Part shown: piece by piece, positions 48,332 through 55,103 of the stretch
Layout of the letters: each line of letters starts with the position of its first letter
Position numbering within the stretch: position 1 is the first letter of the stretch
Made by a program: the position numbers and the translations under genes
Assembly (NCBI RefSeq): GCF_024172185.1
Contig: NZ_JAMZEC010000001.1
Location: 930,001 to 994,000 of the forward strand
Direction: 5' to 3'
Source of the DNA: Nonomuraea roseoviolacea subsp. carminata
Lineage (GTDB): Bacteria; Actinomycetota; Actinomycetes; Streptosporangiales; Streptosporangiaceae
DNA: 64,000 nt
Notes under the pieces: model-generated
The model's input: only the letters and a program-made list of their open reading frames with translations
What the model was told of the DNA's origin: nothing
Database searches by the model: none

Positions 48332-48880
48332 ATGCCGTTTGGCCATGACATGGTCCACTCGCTGGCCACGGTCGTCGAGCTGGTCAACACCTCGCCCTCG
48401 ACCGGCGGCGATGACCGGCTGGCCGACCTCGCCACACTCCGGGCGTTCGTCGAGGCGCGGCAGGTCAGCGGCATCACCACGCTCACCCCGCGCGACCTCG
48501 GCCAGGTGCGCCTGGTACGGGAGGCGTTCCACCGGGTGTTCACCGCGCCCGACCAGCCGACCGCGGTGCGCCAGCTCAACGCGCTGCTCTCCGAGACGCG
48601 GATCACGCCCCGGCTGACCGAGCACGACGGCCACCCGCTGCACGTCCACTACTTCGCGCCCGACGCGACGCTGTCGGAGCACCTGGCCGCCGACTGCGGG
48701 GTCGCGCTGGCCCACCTGCTCGTCGAGGGCGAGTGGGAGCGGCTGCGCACCTGCTCGGCGCCCGACTGCGACCGCGTGTTCGTCGACGAGTCGCGCAACC
48801 GCTCCCGTGTCTACTGCGACAGCCGCACCTGCGGCAACCGCATGCACGTCGCCGCCTACCGCGCCCGCCGCCGCGCCTGA
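48332..48880 (+). CDS. CGNR zinc-finger (ABATE-domain) protein, probable regulator
   Basis: 182-residue protein with an N-terminal ABATE stress-sensor-like domain (VVELVNTSPSTGGDDRLADL) and a C-terminal CGNR finger: CSAPDCDRVFVDESRNRSR and YCDSRTCGNRMHVAAYRARR. The finger is thought to bind DNA. GGAG lies 6 bases before the ATG; TAGAAT at 48304-48309 is a plausible -10. It is divergent from the EamA gene, which it may control; that is inference. Confidence 0.87.
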   Translation: MPFGHDMVHSLATVVELVNTSPSTGGDDRLADLATLRAFVEARQVSGITTLTPRDLGQVRLVREAFHRVFTAPDQPTAVRQLNALLSETRITPRLTEHDGHPLHVHYFAPDATLSEHLAADCGVALAHLLVEGEWERLRTCSAPDCDRVFVDESRNRSRVYCDSRTCGNRMHVAAYRARRRA

Positions 48881-48884
48881 GGGG

Positions 48885-49032
48885 GAGCCGGACGGCCGGC
48901 GTTCGGTGTCGTGTCCGAGGAGAGCCGGACGGCCGGCGTTCGGTGTCGTGTCCGAGGAGAGCCGGACGGCCGGCGTTCGGTGTCGCGGTCGAGGAGAGCC
49001 GGACGGCTAGCGTTCGGTGTCGCGGTCGAGCA
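48885..49032. repeat. Four tandem copies of a 37-bp unit
   Basis: Copies start at 48885, 48922, 48959 and 48996; each begins GAGCCGGACGGCCGGCGTTC. The fourth copy contains the stop and last codons of the trmO-like gene (CTAGCG instead of CCGGCG), so the array grew by duplication of that gene's 3' end. No spacers, hence not CRISPR. Confidence 0.9.
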
Positions 49033-49417
49033 CCGGCTTGACGTCCACGATGGGGGTGCCGTCCAGCGCCTCCAGGTCACGCACCCGCAGCCGCGTCCCC
49101 TCGACCGCGACGACGCCCACCCGGTGCAGCCCCACGGGGTTGGGCCGGTCCGGAGAGCGGGTGCTGAAGACGCCCTGCCGGGGCCGGCTCGCGTCGCCGC
49201 GCGGATGGACGGACAGGACGTCGCGGACGGCCCGGTCGAGCCAGGTCAGCACGATGACCTCGTCGCCCTCACGCAGGTCGCGCAGCCCCTCGCGCACCCG
49301 CTCCTCGAACACCAGCCACGCCTCCGGCGCGCCCTCGTCACCCTGCTTGGGCGCCTGCCCCCGGTCGGTCAGAGGCGACTCGACATGGCCGATCGGCTCG
49401 ATCACGTACGGACTCAT
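49007..49417 (-). CDS. trmO: TrmO-type tRNA m6t6A37 methyltransferase
   Basis: 136-residue TsaA/TrmO-like protein that N6-methylates t6A37 in threonine tRNAs using SAM. Conserved are YVIEPIGHVESP, VLTWLDRA, FSTRSPDRPNPVGLHRV and DLEALDGTPIVDVKP. The ATG at 49417 is preferred to one at 49426 because AGGA sits 8 bases upstream of it. The 3' end lies in a 37-bp tandem repeat. Likely to be a lone gene downstream of uppS. Confidence 0.85.
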   Translation of the reverse strand: MSPYVIEPIGHVESPLTDRGQAPKQGDEGAPEAWLVFEERVREGLRDLREGDEVIVLTWLDRAVRDVLSVHPRGDASRPRQGVFSTRSPDRPNPVGLHRVGVVAVEGTRLRVRDLEALDGTPIVDVKPVLDRDTER

Positions 49418-49450
49418 GGCGCGCATCCTGCCGTAAGCGCGCCCCGTCTT

Positions 49451-50224
49451 CTAGACCTGGTTGGGGATGGCGCCGCCGTAGCGCCGGTCGCGCTTGGCGA
49501 AGATCTCGCACGCCTCCCACAGGTCACGGCGGTCGAAGTCGGGCCAGAGCCGGTCGAGGAACACCATCTCCGCGTAGGCCGACTGCCACAGCAGGAAGTT
49601 GGAGAAGCGCTGCTCCCCCGACGAGCGGACGAACAGGTCGACCGCCGGGATCTCCGGCTCGTCGAGGTAGCGGGAGAAGACCTTCTCGTCCACCTTCGAC
49701 GGCTTGACCCGGCCCGCCGCGATGTCGGCGGCCAGCTTGACCGCGGCCTGCACGATCTCGGCCTGCCCGCCGTAGTTGACGCAGAACTGCAGCGTCAGCT
49801 TCCGGTTGTGCACGGTCATCTCCTCGGCCGTCTGGAGCTCGGAGATGACGCTCTTCCACAGCCGGCCGGGACGGCCCGCCCAGCGCACCCGCACGCCCAT
49901 CGCGTGCAGCTCGTCGCGGCGCCGGCGGATGACGTCGCGGTTGAAGCCCATGAGGAAGCGCACCTCGTCGGGCGAGCGCTTCCAGTTCTCCGTGGAGAAG
50001 GCGTACGCGCTGAGGTACGGGATGCCCAGCTCCAGCGCGCCCTCGATGACGTCGAACAGCGACGCCTCGCCCGCCTTGTGGCCCTCGGTGCGGGGCAGCC
50101 CGCGGGCCTTGGCCCAGCGCCCGTTGCCGTCCATGACGATGGCCACGTGCCGCGGCACGAACTCGCGGGGGATCGGCGGCGGCGTGGCGCCGGACGGGTG
50201 GGGGGACGGCGGTCGGACGTTCAC
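49451..50224 (-). CDS. uppS: Isoprenyl (undecaprenyl/decaprenyl) diphosphate synthase
   Basis: 257-residue cis-prenyltransferase making the polyprenyl carrier for cell-wall synthesis. [20 protein letters not shown] carries the catalytic Asp, AFSTENWKR the substrate site, and [20 protein letters not shown] plus [14 protein letters not shown] the C-terminal signature. The GTG at 50224 overlaps the recO stop (GTGA) with GGGAG 5 bases upstream, so the two are coupled. The recO-uppS pair is conserved in actinobacteria. Confidence 0.96.
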   Translation of the reverse strand: MNVRPPSPHPSGATPPPIPREFVPRHVAIVMDGNGRWAKARGLPRTEGHKAGEASLFDVIEGALELGIPYLSAYAFSTENWKRSPDEVRFLMGFNRDVIRRRRDELHAMGVRVRWAGRPGRLWKSVISELQTAEEMTVHNRKLTLQFCVNYGGQAEIVQAAVKLAADIAAGRVKPSKVDEKVFSRYLDEPEIPAVDLFVRSSGEQRFSNFLLWQSAYAEMVFLDRLWPDFDRRDLWEACEIFAKRDRRYGGAIPNQV

Positions 50225-50955
50225 ACTGGCTCCCTTTCGACGTGTCGCAGAGAGCGTATTCCGTGTTCGAGGTGCCATTGGAGGTACGCGGCCACCAGGC
50301 CGCTGCACTCGCCGCGGTGACGCTGCTCGGAGGCGTCGGCCGTCGCCCAGTCGCCGCGCAGCAGCGCCGTCATGAGCCCGATCGTCTCGATCGCCGGCAC
50401 GGCCGCGCCCGCCGGCCGGCAGGCGCCGCAGACCACGCCGCCGGAGACGATGGCGAACGCCCTGATCGCGGGCGCCCGGCACTTGGCGCACGCGTCGAGC
50501 GCGGGCGCGTAGCCCGCCACCGCCAGGGAGCGCAGGAAGTAGGCGTCGAGGACCAGGCGCGGCTCGTGCAGGCCCTCGGCCAGCGTGCGCAGCCCGCCCA
50601 CCAGCAGCAGGAAGTGCCGCAGGGCCGGCTCCTTCTCGCCGTGGACGAGCCGGTCGGCCGTCTCCAGCATCGCCGTGCCCGCGGTGTAGCGCGGGTAGTC
50701 GGACGCCAGCGCCTCGCCGTACGGCCGGATCGTCTCGGCCTGCGTGACGACGTCGAGCGTGCGGCCCGTGTGGAGCTGCAGGTCGACGTGCGTGAACGGC
50801 TCCAGCCGGGCGCCGAAGCGCGAGGTGGTGCGGCGCACGCCCTTGGCGACGGCGCGCACCTTGCCCGTGCGCCTGGCCAGGATGGTGACGATGCGGTCGG
50901 CCTCGCCGAGCTTCTGCGTGCGCAGAACCACGCCTTCGTCACGGTAGAGACTCAC
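50221..50955 (-). CDS. recO: DNA repair protein RecO
   Basis: 244-residue recombination mediator. An OB-fold N-terminus ([20 protein letters not shown]) is followed by a helical domain with zinc-binding pair CAKCRAP and CGACRPAG. It loads RecA at single-strand gaps with RecR. The GTG at 50955 has no ribosome site; TAAGAT lies 6 bases upstream, consistent with a leaderless mRNA. First gene of the recO-uppS operon. Confidence 0.95.
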   Translation of the reverse strand: MSLYRDEGVVLRTQKLGEADRIVTILARRTGKVRAVAKGVRRTTSRFGARLEPFTHVDLQLHTGRTLDVVTQAETIRPYGEALASDYPRYTAGTAMLETADRLVHGEKEPALRHFLLLVGGLRTLAEGLHEPRLVLDAYFLRSLAVAGYAPALDACAKCRAPAIRAFAIVSGGVVCGACRPAGAAVPAIETIGLMTALLRGDWATADASEQRHRGECSGLVAAYLQWHLEHGIRSLRHVEREPV

Positions 50956-51098
50956 TCGCCCATCTTATGGCCGCACGGTCTTTCTGTTACGGGACCGCGT
51001 CAGTGACGCGACTCTGCGCGACTCTCATTAGACTCAGACGCCTGTCCCCGCAATACCTCCAGTAGTTCATCCCCCCGCAACCGCCTCGAAAGGGAGTC

Positions 51099-52607
51099 AT
51101 GACCCGCGTGGTCCTGCTGGGCTCTTCGCCCGGCCCCGACACCGCTCCTACCGGCCTGAGGCTCGCGGCGCTGCCCGGCGGCCCGACCGTGGCAGAGCGA
51201 CTGCGCAGCCAGATCCTGTCCCTGGATCCGCGGCCGGCGACCATCGAGTCCGACGACGTGGCCGCCGCCCTGCGCGCGCTGGCCGACGTCGCGGAGTCCG
51301 CGACCGAGAGCCTGCTCATCCTGCCCGCCAACTCGGTGATCCACGACGAGCTCATCTACCAGATCACCAAGACCAAACGCGGCGCGCTGGCCCTCATCGC
51401 CAAGGAGCCCAGGCCGGAGGCGGCCGACGAGGCGCAGGAAGACATCGTCCCGATCGACGAGGCGGAGCCCGAGATCAGCCTCCGGCGTTTCGAGGACCTG
51501 CCCGTGCGCGCCCGCGCCGGCAAGTCCCGCATCGTCTCCGTCGGCACCGCCCACCACGCCGTGACCCGGCCCAACATGGTCGCGCTCGGCCCCCTGCACG
51601 TCAGCACGCGCAACGCGGCCGTCCTGGCCGAGGCGTGCCGCGAGATGGCCGGCCTCGCCCACCTGTTCGGCGAGGACGACGACCTGGTCCAGCTCCTGAT
51701 CTTCGGCCTGGTGCGCAAGGGCGTGTCGGTCGGCGTCCGCGGCCGGCGCGACCTGTTCTTCCGCCGGGTCTCGACGCAGCAGGAGGCCGACGAGGCCGTC
51801 GCCGAGATGTCCGGCTTCGACGAGGACCGGGCCCGGCTCAACAACGCGGTCAAGGGCGCCGACGGCTTCTTCACCACCTACTTCGTCTCCACCTACTCCC
51901 GTTTCATCGCCCGCTGGGCGGCCCGGCGCGGGCTGACGCCCAACCAGGTCACGCTCATCTCGATCACGCTGGGCGTGCTCGCGGCGGCCTGCTTCGCCAC
52001 CGGTGACCGGCCGTGGATGGTGCTCGGCGGCGCCCTCATCTACTTCGCGTTCGTCTTCGACTGCGTCGACGGGCAGGTCGCCCGCTACGCCCGCAAGTTC
52101 GGCGTGCTCGGCGCCTGGCTCGACGCGACGTTCGACCGCTTCAAGGAGTACGTCGTCTTCGCCGGCCTGGCGATCGGCTGGGTCGTGTCGGGCAACGGCG
52201 ACGACATCTGGATCCTCGCGCTGGCCGCCATCGGCCTGCAGTCGGTGCGCCACCTGCTCGACTTCTCCTACGGCGTCGCCAACCGGCGCAAGCCGCCGGC
52301 CCAGCTGCCCACGCTGCCGCTGACCGCGCCCGACGACCGCCCCCTGCGCAAGGCTCTGGAGCGCCGCCGGGTCGAGCGCAGCCAGGGCATCCGGGGCGTG
52401 CTGAAGATGTGGTCCAAGGCCGGGCGTTACCGCGCCGTCCACTGGGCGCGTAAGATGATCGTCTTCCCCATCGGCGAGCGGTTCGCGGCCATCGCGATCA
52501 CCGCCGCCCTCTTCGACGCCCGCATCACCTTCCTCACGCTGGTGATCTGGGGCACCGTCGCCGCCGTCTACACCCTCACCGGACGCCTCATGAGGTCGCT
52601 CGCATGA
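51099..52607 (+). CDS. CDP-alcohol phosphatidyltransferase with N-terminal nucleotidyltransferase-like domain
   Basis: 502-residue membrane enzyme. Residues 1-250 are a soluble alpha/beta domain (MTRVVLLGSSPGPDTAPTGL at the start), resembling a nucleotidyltransferase but lacking an obvious GGxGTR motif. The C-terminal half has the CDP-alcohol signature DCVDGQVARYARKFGVLGAW followed by LDATFDRFKEY (DG-x2-AR-x8-G-x3-D-x3-D), with hydrophobic helices around it. It joins an alcohol such as inositol phosphate to a CDP-activated lipid; the exact alcohol is unknown. GGGAG precedes the ATG. TAGACT at about 51026 may be the -10. Overlaps the next gene by four bases. Confidence 0.87.
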   Translation: MTRVVLLGSSPGPDTAPTGLRLAALPGGPTVAERLRSQILSLDPRPATIESDDVAAALRALADVAESATESLLILPANSVIHDELIYQITKTKRGALALIAKEPRPEAADEAQEDIVPIDEAEPEISLRRFEDLPVRARAGKSRIVSVGTAHHAVTRPNMVALGPLHVSTRNAAVLAEACREMAGLAHLFGEDDDLVQLLIFGLVRKGVSVGVRGRRDLFFRRVSTQQEADEAVAEMSGFDEDRARLNNAVKGADGFFTTYFVSTYSRFIARWAARRGLTPNQVTLISITLGVLAAACFATGDRPWMVLGGALIYFAFVFDCVDGQVARYARKFGVLGAWLDATFDRFKEYVVFAGLAIGWVVSGNGDDIWILALAAIGLQSVRHLLDFSYGVANRRKPPAQLPTLPLTAPDDRPLRKALERRRVERSQGIRGVLKMWSKAGRYRAVHWARKMIVFPIGERFAAIAITAALFDARITFLTLVIWGTVAAVYTLTGRLMRSLA

Positions 52608-53323
52608 TCACCTACCCGCAGGCCGCCGCCACCCCCACGCCGGATCCCGACGAGGAGCGCCGCCGCGTCCAGACCGCCCGCCTGCTCGCCTACCGTGACG
52701 ACGGGCCCCTCGTCCACGCGCTGTCCGGCCGCCTCGGCAAGGGCCTGCCCCCGGTGCCCGCCACGCTGCTGGCGCTGGTCGCGGTCGCCGTCCTCACCGC
52801 GATCGGCCTGCCGTCGTCCGGGCCGATGCTGCTCGTGCCCGTGCTCGTCGTCCTGGTGCTCGTGCTGCCGACCGCGCCGCGCGACCACCTGGGCCGGCTC
52901 GACTGGCTCACCCCGCCGCTGCTGCGCGGCACCGAGTTCCTGACCATCATCGCGGTGGGCCTGGCGGCCGACGCGCCCCGGTGGCTGCTGTTCGTGCTCG
53001 TGTACGTCGTGGGCTACCACACCTACGACACCGTCTACCGCACGCGGCAGAGCATCTGGCCGCCCGCCTGGGTGTTCCACGCGGGGCTCGGCTGGGAGCT
53101 GCGGCTGCTGCTCATCGGCGCGGGCGCGGCGCTCGGCTGGCTGCCGCTGGTGCTGGCGCTGCTGACGGCCTACCTGTTCGTGCTGTTCGCGGTGGAGAGC
53201 GTGACGAGCTGGGTGCGCCTGGACAAGCAGTCCGCGCAGGCCGGCGCCGAGGCCGAGCAGGACCTGGAGGCCTCTCCCGAGGACGCCCTGGAGGCGGCCA
53301 CCGGCGAGGCCGACAAGGGCTGA
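52604..53323 (+). CDS. DUF5941-type membrane protein partnered with the phosphatidyltransferase
   Basis: 239-residue membrane protein with about five helices (for example LVPVLVVLVLVLPTAPRDH and RWLLFVLVYVVGYHTYDTVY). It matches DUF5941 as I recall it, a family that accompanies or is fused to CDP-alcohol phosphatidyltransferases in actinobacteria. HTYDTVYRTRQ is a conserved polar motif. The C-terminal 30 residues are acidic and soluble. Coupled to the upstream gene by ATGA, so probably a subunit or accessory of the same pathway. Confidence 0.8.
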   Translation: MITYPQAAATPTPDPDEERRRVQTARLLAYRDDGPLVHALSGRLGKGLPPVPATLLALVAVAVLTAIGLPSSGPMLLVPVLVVLVLVLPTAPRDHLGRLDWLTPPLLRGTEFLTIIAVGLAADAPRWLLFVLVYVVGYHTYDTVYRTRQSIWPPAWVFHAGLGWELRLLLIGAGAALGWLPLVLALLTAYLFVLFAVESVTSWVRLDKQSAQAGAEAEQDLEASPEDALEAATGEADKG

Positions 53324-53404
53324 CCTCCCCCAGGATCCGTCCGGCGAGCCGGGGCGCGTGCGTCGAGCACCGCCCCGGCTCGCTCGCGTTCGCGCTCCGT
53401 GTTT

Positions 53405-53472
53405 GAGAGCGCTCTCCATCGTTTGACACCCCCGTCACGGCATGTTTACCTCTCTGTAAGAGAGCGCTCTCT
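53405..53472 (+). promoter_or_regulatory. GH16 promoter flanked by two CebR/CelR-like palindromes
   Basis: GAGAGCGCTCTC at 53405-53416 and AGAGAGCGCTCTCT at 53459-53472 are 55 bases apart centre to centre. They resemble the actinobacterial CebR/CelR site TGGGAGCGCTCCCA. TTGACA at 53423-53428 is a -35 between them; a -10 near 53445-53450 is weak. The second palindrome covers the predicted transcription start. Confidence 0.75.
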
Positions 53473-53516
53473 CGCGACAGGTCCACGCTCCGCCCCCGCA
53501 TCCCCCAGGAGCAGCC

Positions 53517-54941
53517 ATGACAACGCGCCTCCTCCCCCGCCTCCCCCGCCGCCACCGGCGTCGCCTGGCCGCCCTCGCCGCGGCTCTGGTCACGCTCGCC
53601 GGCCTGCTCGTCCACGCGGCGGCCGGCGCCTCGGCCGCCGTCCCGCCCACCCCGTCCGGCTGGTCGCTCGTCTGGTCGGACGACTTCACCGGCCCCTCCG
53701 GCTCGGCCCCGTCGGCCGAGTGGATCGTCGACACCGGCCACGCCTACCCCGGCGGCCCCGCCGACTGGGGCACCGGCGAGATCCAGAACTACACCGGCAA
53801 CCCCGCCAACCTCAGCCTCGACGGCTCCGGCAACCTGCGCATCACCCCGCAGCGCGGCTCGTCCGGCGAGTGGACCTCGGCCCGGATCGAGACCCGGCGG
53901 GCCGACTTCAAGCCCGCCGACGGTCGCGTGCTGCGCATCGAGGGCCGCATCCAGATGCCGAACGTCACCGGTGACGCCGCCCTCGGCTACTGGCCCGCCT
54001 TCTGGGCGCTCGGCGCGCCGTACCGGGGCAACTACTGGAACTGGCCGGGCATCGGCGAGTTCGACATCATGGAGAACGTCAACGGCGTCAACGCCGTCTG
54101 GGGCGTCCTGCACTGCGGCGTCAACCCCGGCGGCCCCTGCCAGGAGACCAACGGGCTCGGCGCCAACCGGGCCTGCCCCGGCTCCACCTGCCAGTCGGCC
54201 TTCCACACCTACCGCTTCGAGTGGGACCGCTCCGTCAGCCCCAACCAGCTGCGCTGGTACGTGGACGGCCAGCAGTTCCACAGCGTGAGCCAGGCCCAGC
54301 TCGACGCCGGCACCTGGACCGCCATGACCGGCCACGCCGGCTACTTCCTGCTGCTCAACGTGGCCATGGGCGGCGCCTTCCCCAACGGCGTGGCCGGGTT
54401 CGGCACGCCCACCGCGGCCACCGTGCCCGGGCGGCCGATGCTGGTGGACTACGTGGCCGTGTGGCAGAGCGGCGGCGCCGGCCCCACGCCGACGCCCACC
54501 GTGACGCCCACGGTGCCGCCCGGCGGGGTGGATGCCCGCTCCACCATCCAGGCCGAGGCGTACCAGGCCCAGTCGGGCACCATGATCGAGAGCACGACCG
54601 ACACCGGCGGCGGGCAGAACGTCGGCGGGATCGCCAACGGCGACTGGCTGCGCTTCGACGGGGTGGACTTCGGCTCCGAGGCGGCCCGGCAGGTCAAGGT
54701 GCGCGTGGCGTCCGGGGCGGCGGCCGGGGTGAGCGGGCTCGTCCAGGTGCGCCTGGACAGCCTGGGCGCGGCTCCGGTGGGCGACTTCGCGGTGGCCTCG
54801 ACCGGCGGCTGGCAGAGCTGGCGCACCGTGCCGGCCAACATCGCCCCGGTGACGGGCCGGCACACGGTCTACCTGACCTTCGCCAGCGGCCGGCCGGCCG
54901 ACTTCGTCAACGTCAACTGGTTCACGTTCTCGACCACCTGA
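53517..54941 (+). CDS. Secreted GH16 beta-glucanase with C-terminal CBM6-like domain
   Basis: 474-residue extracellular enzyme. A twin-Arg-like basic start (RRHRRR) and hydrophobic segment form the signal, ending near ASA at residue 40. The GH16 domain spans about 48-320 and has the catalytic motif GEFDIMENVNG (ExDxxE). A Thr/Pro linker (GPTPTPTVTPTVPP) leads to a carbohydrate-binding domain of CBM6 type (IQAEAYQAQSG, GGQNVGGIANGDWLRF). It cleaves beta-1,3 or mixed glucans; the adjacent GH1-LacI gene suggests a laminarin/lichenan or cello-oligosaccharide utilisation unit. AGGAG precedes the ATG. Confidence 0.93.
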   Translation: MTTRLLPRLPRRHRRRLAALAAALVTLAGLLVHAAAGASAAVPPTPSGWSLVWSDDFTGPSGSAPSAEWIVDTGHAYPGGPADWGTGEIQNYTGNPANLSLDGSGNLRITPQRGSSGEWTSARIETRRADFKPADGRVLRIEGRIQMPNVTGDAALGYWPAFWALGAPYRGNYWNWPGIGEFDIMENVNGVNAVWGVLHCGVNPGGPCQETNGLGANRACPGSTCQSAFHTYRFEWDRSVSPNQLRWYVDGQQFHSVSQAQLDAGTWTAMTGHAGYFLLLNVAMGGAFPNGVAGFGTPTAATVPGRPMLVDYVAVWQSGGAGPTPTPTVTPTVPPGGVDARSTIQAEAYQAQSGTMIESTTDTGGGQNVGGIANGDWLRFDGVDFGSEAARQVKVRVASGAAAGVSGLVQVRLDSLGAAPVGDFAVASTGGWQSWRTVPANIAPVTGRHTVYLTFASGRPADFVNVNWFTFSTT

Positions 54942-54945
54942 CCGG

Positions 54946-55066
54946 CGGTCTCCAGCCCGGCGGCCTCCTGACCGGCGGCCTCCTGACCGGCGACCGCCCG
55001 ACCGGCGACCGCCCGACCGGCCACCGCCCGACCGGCCACCGCCCGACGGGGCGGCCTCCTGACCGG
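54946..55066. repeat. 15-bp tandem repeat array after GH16 gene
   Basis: About eight degenerate copies with a 15-bp period, of two types: CGGCCTCCTGACCGG (54961, 54976, 55052) and CGACCGCCCGACCGG or CCACCGCCCGACCGG (54991-55050). It lies between convergent stops and may fold into GC-rich hairpins. Confidence 0.8.
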
Positions 55067-55103
55067 TGCCCGCCCCGGCTCGCCCCGCCCGCCCGGCCGG
55101 CGC

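Noticed and set aside
48885..49032. CRISPR array
   Set aside because: Units are contiguous without unique spacers, and no cas gene is present.
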